A DNA stretch of 64,000 bases from Aliiroseovarius sp. PrR006. GTDB lineage: Bacteria; Pseudomonadota; Alphaproteobacteria; Rhodobacterales; Rhodobacteraceae. Location: positions 1,043,734 through 1,107,733 of the forward strand of contig NZ_JAAGOY010000007.1 of assembly GCF_010500215.1 (NCBI RefSeq), in the 5' to 3' direction. The first letter of the stretch is position 1. Every line of letters begins with the position of its first letter. A program made the translations under genes and the position numbers. Positions 8,428-17,369 of this stretch are shown one piece after another. The notes below the pieces were generated by a model. The model saw nothing but the letters and a program-made list of their open reading frames with translations. It did not search any database and was not told the origin of the DNA.

Positions 8428-9702
8428 ATGACCTTTCAATTCAATACGCCGGTCGCGCAAACCGATCCTCTGATTGCCGATGCGCTGAACAACGAAAAGC
8501 AACGCCAGCAGGATCAGATCGAGCTGATCGCCTCGGAAAACATCGTCAGCCGCGCGGTGCTGGACGTGTTGGGCCATGAGATGACCAACAAGACGCTGGA
8601 AGGCTATCCCGGTAATCGCTTTCACGGCGGAGGTCGCTTTGTCGACGTGGTCGAGCAAGCCGCGATTGACCGCGCAAAGGCTCTATTCCACTGCGATTAT
8701 GCAAATGTACAGCCCCATTCCGGGTCGCAGGCCAACCTTGCGGTGTTCTTTTTGCTGCTGAAACCGGGCGACAAAGTGCTGTCGCTGGATTTGGCTGCAG
8801 GGGGGCATCTGTCTCACGGGCTGAAGGCCAATCTGTCGGGCCGCTGGTTCGAACCGCATCATTATGGCGTCGATTCCGAGACCGAGGTGATCGACTATGA
8901 CGAACTGGAACAGCAGGCCATCGCGCTGCAGCCAAAGCTGCTGATCGCTGGCGGATCGGCCTATCCGCGCGAGATTGATTTCGAACGTATGGGCCAGATT
9001 GCCAAGAAGGTCGGCGCGTGGTTCCATGTGGACATGGCGCATATCGCGGGGCTGGTCGCGGGCGGGGCGCATCCGTCGCCGTTCCCGCATGCGGATATCG
9101 TTACCTGCACCACCACCAAAACCCTGCGCGGTCCGCGCGGGGGGCTGATCCTGACCAACAATGAAGACTGGTTCAAGCGCCTGCAATCCGCGGTCTTCCC
9201 GGGTGTTCAAGGCTCGATCCACACGCAGGTTCTTGCGGCCAAGGCGGTCTGTCTGGGCGAGGCGATGACGGATGACTTCAAAGCTTACGCGCACCAGATC
9301 AAGGCGAATGCAGCTACCTTAGCCAGCACATTGGCCGCACGTGGAATTCGCATCGTTTCCGGTGGAACAGACACACATATTGTGCTTCTGGACCTAAGCG
9401 GGAAGAGTCTGACCGGCAAGCGAGCCGAGGTGGTTCTGGAGCGCGCCAACATCACCGCCAACAAGAACGCGATCCCAAATGACAGCCCCCGCCCGCCAGA
9501 ATGGGTCGGCCTACGCCTTGGGGCAAGTGCGGCCACCACGCGCGGTATGAAGGAAGCCGAATTTGCGGAGCTGGGAGAGATCATTGCAGATCTGATCGAT
9601 GCCGAGGCCGCCGGAGATGATGTAACGACCACGGCTGCGGTGAACCAAGCAGCAAATAAGGTCGCCAGTCTTTGCGCGGCATTTCCGGCTTACGCAGTCT
9701 GA
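8428..9702 (+). CDS. Serine hydroxymethyltransferase family protein with altered active site
   Basis: SHMT exchanges a one-carbon unit between serine/glycine and tetrahydrofolate using PLP. The 424-residue fold is complete: IELIASENIVS, EGYPGNR, HSGSQAN, VDMAHIAGLV and the PLP lysine K231 in TKTLRGPRGG. Several residues differ from housekeeping GlyA. The His before the lysine is Thr230, the KYAEG Tyr is replaced (NKTLEGYPG), YYGGCEYVD becomes FHGGGRFVD, and FPG-QGGP becomes FPGVQGS. This points to a paralog acting on a different amino acid (alpha-methylserine hydroxymethyltransferases are known members of this family) rather than the cell's main GlyA. The start at 8428 has AGGAAAGTGAGG upstream. 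It is followed by a dimethylglycine-dehydrogenase-like gene. Confidence 0.85.
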   Translation: MTFQFNTPVAQTDPLIADALNNEKQRQQDQIELIASENIVSRAVLDVLGHEMTNKTLEGYPGNRFHGGGRFVDVVEQAAIDRAKALFHCDYANVQPHSGSQANLAVFFLLLKPGDKVLSLDLAAGGHLSHGLKANLSGRWFEPHHYGVDSETEVIDYDELEQQAIALQPKLLIAGGSAYPREIDFERMGQIAKKVGAWFHVDMAHIAGLVAGGAHPSPFPHADIVTCTTTKTLRGPRGGLILTNNEDWFKRLQSAVFPGVQGSIHTQVLAAKAVCLGEAMTDDFKAYAHQIKANAATLASTLAARGIRIVSGGTDTHIVLLDLSGKSLTGKRAEVVLERANITANKNAIPNDSPRPPEWVGLRLGASAATTRGMKEAEFAELGEIIADLIDAEAAGDDVTTTAAVNQAANKVASLCAAFPAYAV

Positions 9703-9725
9703 CACACAACACCATTGACCAACGC

Positions 9726-9753
9726 AACCCCGCCCGCTGTTGCAGGCGGGGTT
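9726..9753 (+). terminator. Possible terminator after the SHMT-family gene
   Basis: AACCCCGCC (9726-9734) and GGCGGGGTT (9745-9753) form a perfect 9-bp stem with a 10-base loop 23 bases after the stop codon. Only two T residues follow, so it may be a partial terminator or attenuate expression of the next gene. Confidence 0.5.
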
Positions 9754-9856
9754 CTCGTGGCTTCCGAACGGCATGGGCGTGTCGTTTTCAGAGAAGTCAG
9801 GATGCGGTTTGGCTCTACAGTTCTTCGTAAGAGGAATGCTGAACCGGAGGGATCCC

Positions 9857-12286
9857 ATGCAGTCTCATGCGAAAGTCGTTGTTGTTGGGGGCGGCTGCGT
9901 TGGCGCCTCGATCCTGTACGGGCTGACGGAACACGGATGTACCGATGCTGTTATGCTGGAGCGCACGCAGCTGACAGCTGGGTCCACCTGGCACGCGGCT
10001 GGGCTGCTGGTGACCTTTGTGCGCTCTCACAATGTCTCGAAAATGACGCTGGAAACGATCCGGATCTATACCGAGGTCGAGAAAAAGTTGGGCATGTCGG
10101 TTGGTCTGAAAAAGGTCGGCCAACTGCGCGTGGCCAACACGCCGGAACGCTGGGATGAGTTCCAAAGCTATCTGTCCGTGGCCGAGGCGGCGGGCGTGCC
10201 CTGCAAGCTGCTGACCCCGGAAGAGATCGCCGAAGTACATCCGCTTTTGAACCAAAGCAACAGCATTCAGGGCGGCATTCTGCATACCGAAGACGGCTAT
10301 GTGAACCCGGCCGACATCACGCAGGCGATGGCCAAGCTGGCCCGCGATGCAGGTGCCAAAGTGTATCAGAACACCGAGGCGCAGAGCTATGAGAAGCTAG
10401 AGAACGGATTGTGGAAAGTAGGCACTAATCAAGGCGAAATCACCTGTGAACACCTGATTTTTGCAACAGGAAACTACGCGCGGGAAAACGCCCGTCGGGT
10501 TGGGATCGACCTGCCCTGCATCCCGATCGTGCACCAGTACTGGACCACGGAAACGGTGCCACATCTGATCGACCGCAAACAGCAAGGCCTGTCCGAGTAC
10601 CCGATCCTGCGGGACGAGGATTACGGTGCCTATCTGCGTGAAGACACCGGCGGCCTTCAGTTCGGCCCTTACGAGTTCGAGAAAGACCTGAAGCTGTTCG
10701 CCGAGGACCGCGTGCCGCCAGAATTTGGTGCTGATCTTCTGCCCGAGGATTTCGATGCCGTGGAAACTCAGTGGGAACGCGCCATTGAACGCGTTCCGGT
10801 GCTGGGTGAGGTCGGTATCAAGGCCAACACCCGCGGCCCGTTCCAGATGACGCCCGACGAACTGCCCTTGGCCGGCCCCGCGCCGGGGCATGACAACCTG
10901 TGGCTGGCTGAAGGCATGCCGGGCGGTATCCTGTGGGGCGGTACGGTGGGCAACCAGCTGGCGCAGTGGATCCTGAATGGGCGCCCTGCCATTGATATGT
11001 CGGAACTCGATCCGCGCCGGTTTGGCGACTATGCCTCGAAACGCTGGACCATGGACAAGGTGCGCGAGACGTGGGGCACGCATATGCACGCGCATATCCC
11101 CGGCGAGGATCTCTATTCCGCGCGCCCGATGCGCACCGTTGGCTCGTATGATTTGCTGACCGCAAGGGGGGCGGTTTGGACGACCTACAACGGTTATGAG
11201 TTCCCAAAATGGTTCGCCCCATCACCTGAGGAAGCGATCCCGGTCGCATCGTTCCGTCAGACCCACGCATGGGACCATGTCGCGGGCGAGGTGAAAGCGA
11301 CACGCGAAGAGGCTGGTTTCATCGAGATGTCCCCCATGACCAAGTTCACGGTGCGTGGGCCGGGGGCGGCTTCATGGTTGGACGGGTTGATGGCGAACAA
11401 GCTGCCCAAAGTGGGGCGGATGACGCTGTCCTTGATGCTGAACGACCGGGGCGGGATGGATGCCGAATACACCATTGTGCGCGATACGGAGGATGCATTC
11501 TATCTGGTCTCGACCCCCAACGGTCAGGTCTATAACTGGGATGAGCTGTCCAAGCGTCTGCCTCAGGATGGCTCGGTTCAGATTGAGGATATCTCGGAAC
11601 AATACGGTGTGGTCGCGCTGGCGGGGCCGAAATCGCGCGAGATTTTGCAACCGCTGACCGACAACGACCTGTCGAACGAGGCCTTCCCATGGCTGACTGC
11701 CCAGATGGGCGAGGTCGGCTATGCCAAGGGCGTGCGCCTCTTGCGCGTCAGCTATACCGGAGAGCTGGGTTGGGAAATTCACCACCCCGTCAACTATAAC
11801 CGCCACATCGTTGATCTGCTTCTGAAGGCCGGTGTGCGGCCCTTCGGAGCGCTGGCGCTGGAAAGCATGCGGCTGGACAAATCCTATCGCGCGATCAACC
11901 GCGAGATTTGTAAAGACATGACCCCGTTCGAGGCTGGGATTGACCGCTTCGTGGCGATGAAAGACCGGGAGTTCATCGGGAAAGATGCCCTGCTACGCCA
12001 GAAGGAAGAGGGTGGATATCAGACACTAATCACGCTGAAATTGCCCTTCTGTGAGACTTCGGTTATTGCGCACGAGGCGGTCTATCATGACGGACAGATC
12101 GTGGGACGTGTCACGTCCGGCGGGTTCTCGTATCACTGTCAGCATGACATCGCGATGGCGCTGGTTCCACAGGAGCTGACCGCTCCGGGTTCCAAGCTTC
12201 AAGTAAAAATCCACAATGAAATGCGAGAGGGCGAGGTGATCGAAACTTGTGCCTATGATCCGGACAACCAGCGCCCGCGCGCCTGA
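9857..12286 (+). CDS. Dimethylglycine/sarcosine dehydrogenase-like FAD and GcvT-domain protein
   Basis: 809 residues, the size of dimethylglycine and sarcosine dehydrogenases, which oxidatively remove an N-methyl group and pass it as formaldehyde to tetrahydrofolate. The N-terminal D-amino-acid-oxidase-type FAD domain starts at residue 1 (VVVVGGGCVGASILYGL). It carries GSTWHAAGL, whose His is the site of covalent FAD attachment in characterised members. The C-terminal half is a GcvT-like folate-binding domain (VALAGPKSRE, SYTGELGWEIH, GALALESMRLDKSYR). GGAGG precedes the ATG at 9857. It neighbours an SHMT-family gene that could use the C1-folate. The exact substrate among N-methyl amino acids cannot be told. 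Confidence 0.88.
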   Translation: MQSHAKVVVVGGGCVGASILYGLTEHGCTDAVMLERTQLTAGSTWHAAGLLVTFVRSHNVSKMTLETIRIYTEVEKKLGMSVGLKKVGQLRVANTPERWDEFQSYLSVAEAAGVPCKLLTPEEIAEVHPLLNQSNSIQGGILHTEDGYVNPADITQAMAKLARDAGAKVYQNTEAQSYEKLENGLWKVGTNQGEITCEHLIFATGNYARENARRVGIDLPCIPIVHQYWTTETVPHLIDRKQQGLSEYPILRDEDYGAYLREDTGGLQFGPYEFEKDLKLFAEDRVPPEFGADLLPEDFDAVETQWERAIERVPVLGEVGIKANTRGPFQMTPDELPLAGPAPGHDNLWLAEGMPGGILWGGTVGNQLAQWILNGRPAIDMSELDPRRFGDYASKRWTMDKVRETWGTHMHAHIPGEDLYSARPMRTVGSYDLLTARGAVWTTYNGYEFPKWFAPSPEEAIPVASFRQTHAWDHVAGEVKATREEAGFIEMSPMTKFTVRGPGAASWLDGLMANKLPKVGRMTLSLMLNDRGGMDAEYTIVRDTEDAFYLVSTPNGQVYNWDELSKRLPQDGSVQIEDISEQYGVVALAGPKSREILQPLTDNDLSNEAFPWLTAQMGEVGYAKGVRLLRVSYTGELGWEIHHPVNYNRHIVDLLLKAGVRPFGALALESMRLDKSYRAINREICKDMTPFEAGIDRFVAMKDREFIGKDALLRQKEEGGYQTLITLKLPFCETSVIAHEAVYHDGQIVGRVTSGGFSYHCQHDIAMALVPQELTAPGSKLQVKIHNEMREGEVIETCAYDPDNQRPRA

Positions 12287-12363
12287 GTAGATCGTTTCAT
12301 TTGCAAGAAAACAGTGGACCAAGCGGTGTTAGCGCACATACATAGGACACCAGAATAGAAGTG

Positions 12364-12390
12364 AGACCGGCAAATCCGAACGCCGGGTCT
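12364..12390 (+). other. Leader hairpin before the ThDP enzyme gene
   Basis: AGACCGGC (12364-12371) can pair with GCCGGGTCT (12382-12390) with one bulged base. ATTTAA follows and the next start codon is 20 bases further on. It may be a weak terminator of the upstream flavoprotein transcript or a 5' leader structure. Confidence 0.35.
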
Positions 12391-12409
12391 ATTTAAGGGA
12401 GTCCAATAG

Positions 12410-14035
12410 ATGAGCGCCTCAGCTTATGTATATCAGTCCATCGCGCAGTCGCTGGTGGATCACGACCACACCACCATGTTCGGCCTGATGGGCGATGCGA
12501 ACCTGTTTATGGTTGATCACTATGTCCGCGAATGCGGTGGAGAATTCGTCCCCGTCGCGTTCGAAGGCAGCGCCGTTCTGATGGCACTGGCCTATGGCCG
12601 CGTGTCGGGCAGCGTCGGCATTGCCACCGTCACCCACGGTCCGGCCCTGACCAACTGTGTCACCGCCCTGACCGAGGGCGTGCGCGGACGTGTGCCGATG
12701 GTTCTTTTGGCAGGTGACACCGCCGTGGCCAATCCGCAGAATCTGCAAAACATCGACCAGCGCGAGACCGTGAAGATCACCGGTGCCGGGTTCGAGCAGA
12801 TGCGCTCGCCCGAGACGGCGTCTTACGACGTGGCCCACGCCATTTACCGCGCACAGGTCGAAAAACGTCCCATCGTGTTGAACATACCCGCCGATTTCAT
12901 GTGGGAAGAGGCCACGCATGAAAAGCACGTCTTTCCAGCCTTCAGCGCCCCGGCCCATGTGCCCGAAGGCGACGATCTGGACGAGGCCATTGGCATGATC
13001 GCCAGCGCCAAGCGCCCGATCATTCTGGCGGGGATCGGGGCGAAGGATTCGGTGGATCAGATCATCAAGCTGGCCGACCGTTTGGAAGCGCCGCTGGCAA
13101 CCACGCTGAAAGCCAAGGGGATGTTCAACGACCACCCGTTCAACATCGACATTTTCGGCACGCTGTCGACCCCCGCCGCGTATGAAGCCATCGCCAAGGC
13201 CGATTGCGTGGTGGCCTTCGGTACCTCTTTGCATCACTTCACCACCGACAAGGGTGCGTTGATGAAGGGCAAGCGCGTGGTGCAAGTGAATGACACGGTG
13301 ACGGAAGTCTCCAAAAACTATCACCCCGACGCGGCCTTGGTGGCGGATGCGGGCCTGACCGCCGACAACATTGTCTGGTGGCTGGACGAGGCCGAAATCC
13401 CCCCCAGCGGCTTTACCGCCGAGCTGGATATGGAGGTTCTGACCGCCCACCCGAAAGGCAATCCCGACAAATCCGCACCGGGCTTTGTGAACTTCGAATA
13501 CGCGCTGGATCGTCTGGACGCTGCCCTGCCCAAGGATCGCTTTCTGACCACCGATGGCGGCCGCTTCATGACCGAGGTCTGGTGCCGCGTTGCCGCTCCC
13601 AACGCCGAAAGCTTCATCGCGACGACCAATTTCGGCTCGATCGGCTTGGGGCTTCAGGTGGCGATTGGCGCTGGATTTGCCGTGAAGGACCGTCCTGTGG
13701 TGCTGTTCACCGGCGACGGTGGTTTCATGATGGGCGGCATCAACGAGTTCAACACCGCCGTGCGCATGAAGCAGGATCTGGTGGTGATCGTTGCCAATGA
13801 CAGTGCCTATGGGGCCGAGCATATCCAGTTCCTCGACCGTAAGATGGACCCGGGTCTGTCCATGTTCGACTGGCCGTCATTCGCCGAGATCGGCACCGCG
13901 CTGGGCGGGCAGGGCATCTATGTGGACAGTGTCGAGACGTTGGAAAGCGCGATTACCGCGATTGATACACGCACGAAGCCTTTGCTGATCGAGCTGCGAC
14001 TGGATCCCAATGATGTGCCACGGATGCGAATCTAA
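12410..14035 (+). CDS. Thiamine-diphosphate-dependent enzyme, acetolactate synthase-like
   Basis: 541 residues with three domains typical of the POX/ALS family. The N-terminal pyrimidine-binding domain has the catalytic Glu in VAFEGSAVLMA. The central domain contains AKRPIILAGIGA. The C-terminal diphosphate-binding domain has GDGGFMMGGINEF with the ND pair in VVIVANDSAYG. It is shorter than true acetolactate synthase and there is no ilvH-like regulatory subunit, so isoleucine/valine synthesis is unlikely. A decarboxylase, lyase or carboligase on a 2-keto acid is more likely. It follows the flavoprotein gene by 123 bases and AAGGGAG precedes the ATG. Substrate unknown. Confidence 0.8.
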   Translation: MSASAYVYQSIAQSLVDHDHTTMFGLMGDANLFMVDHYVRECGGEFVPVAFEGSAVLMALAYGRVSGSVGIATVTHGPALTNCVTALTEGVRGRVPMVLLAGDTAVANPQNLQNIDQRETVKITGAGFEQMRSPETASYDVAHAIYRAQVEKRPIVLNIPADFMWEEATHEKHVFPAFSAPAHVPEGDDLDEAIGMIASAKRPIILAGIGAKDSVDQIIKLADRLEAPLATTLKAKGMFNDHPFNIDIFGTLSTPAAYEAIAKADCVVAFGTSLHHFTTDKGALMKGKRVVQVNDTVTEVSKNYHPDAALVADAGLTADNIVWWLDEAEIPPSGFTAELDMEVLTAHPKGNPDKSAPGFVNFEYALDRLDAALPKDRFLTTDGGRFMTEVWCRVAAPNAESFIATTNFGSIGLGLQVAIGAGFAVKDRPVVLFTGDGGFMMGGINEFNTAVRMKQDLVVIVANDSAYGAEHIQFLDRKMDPGLSMFDWPSFAEIGTALGGQGIYVDSVETLESAITAIDTRTKPLLIELRLDPNDVPRMRI

Positions 14036-14044
14036 TCCGGGCGC

Positions 14045-15178
14045 TTAGGCGCTTAGATCGGTCAGGATCCGGTCCATCATCGCGTCGCAGGCGGCCAGTT
14101 CGGACAGGTCTACGCCCTCGTCCGCTTTATGGCCGTCGCGCGCCATGTCGCCGGGTCCAATGACCACCGTCGGGATGCCTTCAGCTGCGAAAAACCCTGC
14201 CTCGGTGCCGAAGGCGACCTTGGTGGTGTCGGGGGTATCTGCCATCCGACCTGCCCAGCTGACGACCGGATCGTCGGTGGGCGTGTCCAGCCCGAAATAG
14301 GCATTGGTCTGCGTGATCTCGACCGCGTTGGGATTTTCGAACGCGGCGCCGACGCGCTGGGCGATGTCGTTCAACGCGGACAGGATGTCCTCAGCCGGTG
14401 TTTGCACCAAATGCCGGAATTCCGTCTCTAACACAGCGGAATCCGGCACAATGTTCAACGCGCGGCCTCCGCTCATGCGGCCAACGTGGACGGTCGAGTA
14501 GGGGACGGAATACGCCGCGTCGGTCGCTCCGTCGGCTAGCCGATCTTGCAGCGCGCGGACTTCGTCGATGAACTTGGCGGCAACATGCAAAGCGTTGGTG
14601 AAATCCGGTGCTAGCGCGCTGTGACCTGCCTCGCCGTGGCAAGTGACCTTCAGTGCCACCTTGCCCTTATGCCCCGTTGCCACCTGCATCGCGGTCGGCT
14701 CGCCCACGATCACTGCGCGGGGGCTGCCCAGAAGGGGCGCGAGCGTGGGCATCATCTGGCGAATGCCGACACAGCCGATTTCCTCGTCATAGGAAATCGA
14801 AAGGCTGAGCGGCTCAGACAGGGGCGCTTTGGCAGCACGTTCCGCCATCGCAAGGGCTGAGGCCAGGAAGCCCTTCATATCGGTCGTGCCCCGTCCGTGC
14901 AGACGATCCCCACGGCGGGTCAGGGCAAACGGGTCGCTAGACCAATCCTGCCCCTCGACCGGCACCACATCCGTATGCGCCGACAGGCAAACACCGCCGA
15001 CCTCGGGCCCGATCCGGGCAAACAGCCCGGCTTTCTGCCCGCAGGGCGACGGGATGCGCACCACGGCGAAGCCTGCGCTTTGCAGCAGGCCTTGTACATA
15101 GCGGATCAGCTCCAGATTGCTGTCTTTGCTGACGGTCGGAAAGGCGATCAGCCGGTCGAGGATGTCCAGAGTTCTCAT
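14045..15178 (-). CDS. argE: M20 metallopeptidase, acetylornithine deacetylase (ArgE) type
   Basis: Zinc-dependent amidohydrolase of 377 residues. The metal ligands are visible as SAHTDVVPV, GRGTTDMKG, the general-base pair in YDEEIGC, and GEPT; the dimerisation (lid) domain is inserted between about 170 and 280. Sequence and length fit the ArgE/DapE subgroup, which removes N-acetyl from ornithine. The genomic setting, directly downstream of a LysR gene and next to oxygenase operons, also allows a role in N-acyl or N-formyl removal from a catabolic intermediate, so the arginine role is not certain. It overlaps nothing and ends 9 bases from the convergent ThDP enzyme gene. Confidence 0.8.
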   Translation of the reverse strand: MRTLDILDRLIAFPTVSKDSNLELIRYVQGLLQSAGFAVVRIPSPCGQKAGLFARIGPEVGGVCLSAHTDVVPVEGQDWSSDPFALTRRGDRLHGRGTTDMKGFLASALAMAERAAKAPLSEPLSLSISYDEEIGCVGIRQMMPTLAPLLGSPRAVIVGEPTAMQVATGHKGKVALKVTCHGEAGHSALAPDFTNALHVAAKFIDEVRALQDRLADGATDAAYSVPYSTVHVGRMSGGRALNIVPDSAVLETEFRHLVQTPAEDILSALNDIAQRVGAAFENPNAVEITQTNAYFGLDTPTDDPVVSWAGRMADTPDTTKVAFGTEAGFFAAEGIPTVVIGPGDMARDGHKADEGVDLSELAACDAMMDRILTDLSA

Positions 15179-15208
15179 GCGGTCATTCGGTCCGATTTTG
15201 GGGTAAAT

Positions 15209-16147
15209 TTAGCGATTGGGCGGGATGGCATGCCCCGGATAATTCCAGTCGCGGATCACCGTTGCGGCGTGCTCGATAAAGGCGTTGACCGTCAGCACGT
15301 TGCGTGCGCCCTCGGGGATGATCAAGCCCAGCTGCATGGGGCGCTGTTCGCCTTTCAGCGGAATAAACACCAGTCGCCGCCCATCCGGAGAAAGGTCGGA
15401 ATAGGGTCTGATATTGGCGATTGCATAGCCAAACCCGTTCGCCACCATCGACCGCATCACTGCCATGTCCCGCGTGCGTTCGACAATGCGCGGCTTGCGG
15501 CCTGTCTGGTCAAAGAAGCTGAGGAAATAGTTACTGCTGAGCGGCAGGTCCAACAGGACCATCGGATAGTCCAAAAGCTCGGCCACCTCGACCTCGTTCT
15601 GGCGGGCAAGGGGGTGGCCTTCGGGCACCATCGCGTAAGGGGGCAGGGACCGAAGCGGCACAAACTCAAGATCCGGCGGGATTTCAAGGTCATAGGACAG
15701 CGCCACGTCGATCTGCGCCCGGCGCAGCTGCTCGATCAGGCTTAGCTGATCGGTTTCAATCTGGCTGACGCGGACATCCGGATACTTGAGCTCAAACTGT
15801 CGCCGGATCGCGGGCAAAAGCACCTGCGCAAAGCTGACAAGGCAGCCGATATTCAGCGGCCCCTGCACATTGCCCGAGATGTCGCCCGCCAGCCGGTTCA
15901 GCGCGTCCGCTTCCTGTAGCACCAGCTTGGCCTGCGCCATGAACTGCCGTCCGGCCTGCGTCAGGCTCAGCCCATGCGCGTGTTTGCGGACGAAAAGCGG
16001 CAGGCCGAACTCGTCCTCCAACTGGGAAATCGCCGCCGAGATCGACGGCGACGATACATTCACCCGCGCGCTTGCCTGCGCGATCGAGCCTTCCTCGCCC
16101 ACGGCGACGAAATATTCCAACTGACGAAGAGTAAACCGCAAAGCCAT
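15209..16147 (-). CDS. LysR-family transcriptional regulator
   Basis: 312 residues beginning MALRFTLRQLEYFVAVGEEG. The winged helix occupies about 1-65, with recognition segment VSSPSISAAISQLEDEFG, followed by a periplasmic-binding-protein-like effector domain. It differs from the two GcvA-like LysR proteins in this window and belongs to the CynR/OxyR-like branch by its first residues. It lies 30 bases upstream of argE and 71 bases downstream of a Rieske oxygenase gene, all on the minus strand. It may therefore control the M20 gene, operon B, or both. Effector unknown. Confidence 0.88.
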   Translation of the reverse strand: MALRFTLRQLEYFVAVGEEGSIAQASARVNVSSPSISAAISQLEDEFGLPLFVRKHAHGLSLTQAGRQFMAQAKLVLQEADALNRLAGDISGNVQGPLNIGCLVSFAQVLLPAIRRQFELKYPDVRVSQIETDQLSLIEQLRRAQIDVALSYDLEIPPDLEFVPLRSLPPYAMVPEGHPLARQNEVEVAELLDYPMVLLDLPLSSNYFLSFFDQTGRKPRIVERTRDMAVMRSMVANGFGYAIANIRPYSDLSPDGRRLVFIPLKGEQRPMQLGLIIPEGARNVLTVNAFIEHAATVIRDWNYPGHAIPPNR

Positions 16148-16218
16148 CGTGCGATTATGCCTTACGGTTCACATGGTTCAAGCCTGATACGTGGTCTATT
16201 GGGTCCAGCATCGCTTTC

Positions 16219-17331
16219 TTACTCGGCGGCCACGACATCCCTGTCTTGGCGCGCCAGCCAGATCTGGAAGTCACGGATCGTGCCTTCATAGTCATCGCTG
16301 GCCAATGGCCCTTCAAGCGCGTGCTCGGACCCCAAGGCCACCTGCATGCGTTCAAGTTTCTCGCGGTCCTCTCGGTTGACCTCTTCCCACAGTTTGATGC
16401 GCGCGGCGATGGTCGCATCGTCCAGATCCTCGCCATAGACGGACATGGTCCACTTCACGCGGATTTCACCCGCGCTCAGTGGGAAGATCGACAGCGAAAC
16501 CAACAGGCTGGCCGCTTGACTGGCCACTTGTGTCGGGAACTTGGCAAACAGGGTCGAGCGCATGCGCTCGTCATCGCTGAGCCCATCGGCGCCATGCCCG
16601 CGCGGCGGGATCGTGTCGGGATAATTCGCAGCGTAGGACGTGAAGTCGTACCCCGACAGCAATTTGCGCGCTAGACCCGTGGGCGTATAGCCGTGCAGCG
16701 TCTGCGGGTGCACCACCGACAGGTGGTAGCCTTCCATGAAGTTCTCGACGAGGCATTTCCAGTTGGTCTGCCAGTTCTCTTCGGCCACGTGCACAAGGCG
16801 GAACTTCTCAGTCTCGTAAGGGGCCAGCAATCCGTCCAGATCCGGGTGGTCAAACGGGGCCGCGTGGCAATCCAGATTGGCATAGATGAAGCCGTTCCAC
16901 AGATGCACGTTATGCCCATGTAGGCGGCAGGACTTGCTGTCAAACCCGGCGTTTTCCATCCGCGCGGCGCGCAGAAGCGCACCGTCACGGCCATAGGCCC
17001 AAGCATGATAGGAACAGACAAAGCGCTTCACATTGCCCCGACCTTCGGCCAGTGGCATGCCGCGGTGGCGGCACACATTGGCCAGCACACGGATATTCCC
17101 ATCATCGCCGCGCACGACGATCAACGGTTCGGACAAAAGCTGCACGGTGAAATAGTCGCCGGGCTCGGGGATTTCATCCGCGCGACCCAGACAATGCCAG
17201 CCATGACGCAGCACGGTGGCTGCCTCGTGGTCGAACTGCGCCTGACTTGTGTAGTATGCGCCCGGCATTCCCATCGGGCGATCGGCCGGTAAGGCGGCCA
17301 AATCCTGAAGTTTAGTTCTTAGGTCACCCAT
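16219..17331 (-). CDS. Rieske ring-hydroxylating/demethylating oxygenase, alpha subunit (1)
   Basis: 370 residues. The Rieske [2Fe-2S] motif is complete (C88-x-H90 and C106-x2-H109, in CRHRG and CSYHAW), and the mononuclear-iron site follows in ENFMEGYHLSVVHP at about 190-205. This is the GbcA/stachydrine-demethylase-like type of single-component oxygenase that often N-demethylates quaternary amines, needing a separate ferredoxin reductase. No reductase gene is adjacent. It is the last gene of operon B, which runs from the flavin monooxygenase at 21002, and a second Rieske subunit lies three genes upstream. Two different Rieske proteins imply two successive oxidations or two substrates; which is unknown. 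Confidence 0.88.
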   Translation of the reverse strand: MGDLRTKLQDLAALPADRPMGMPGAYYTSQAQFDHEAATVLRHGWHCLGRADEIPEPGDYFTVQLLSEPLIVVRGDDGNIRVLANVCRHRGMPLAEGRGNVKRFVCSYHAWAYGRDGALLRAARMENAGFDSKSCRLHGHNVHLWNGFIYANLDCHAAPFDHPDLDGLLAPYETEKFRLVHVAEENWQTNWKCLVENFMEGYHLSVVHPQTLHGYTPTGLARKLLSGYDFTSYAANYPDTIPPRGHGADGLSDDERMRSTLFAKFPTQVASQAASLLVSLSIFPLSAGEIRVKWTMSVYGEDLDDATIAARIKLWEEVNREDREKLERMQVALGSEHALEGPLASDDYEGTIRDFQIWLARQDRDVVAAE

Positions 17332-17369
17332 CTTACCCTCCGTTTCCTGTTGCGTTCTTGGGTTACTCG

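Noticed and set aside
12419..13822. 467-codon open frame opposite the ThDP enzyme
   Set aside because: Shadow of a GC-rich coding strand; the plus-strand frame has complete family motifs.
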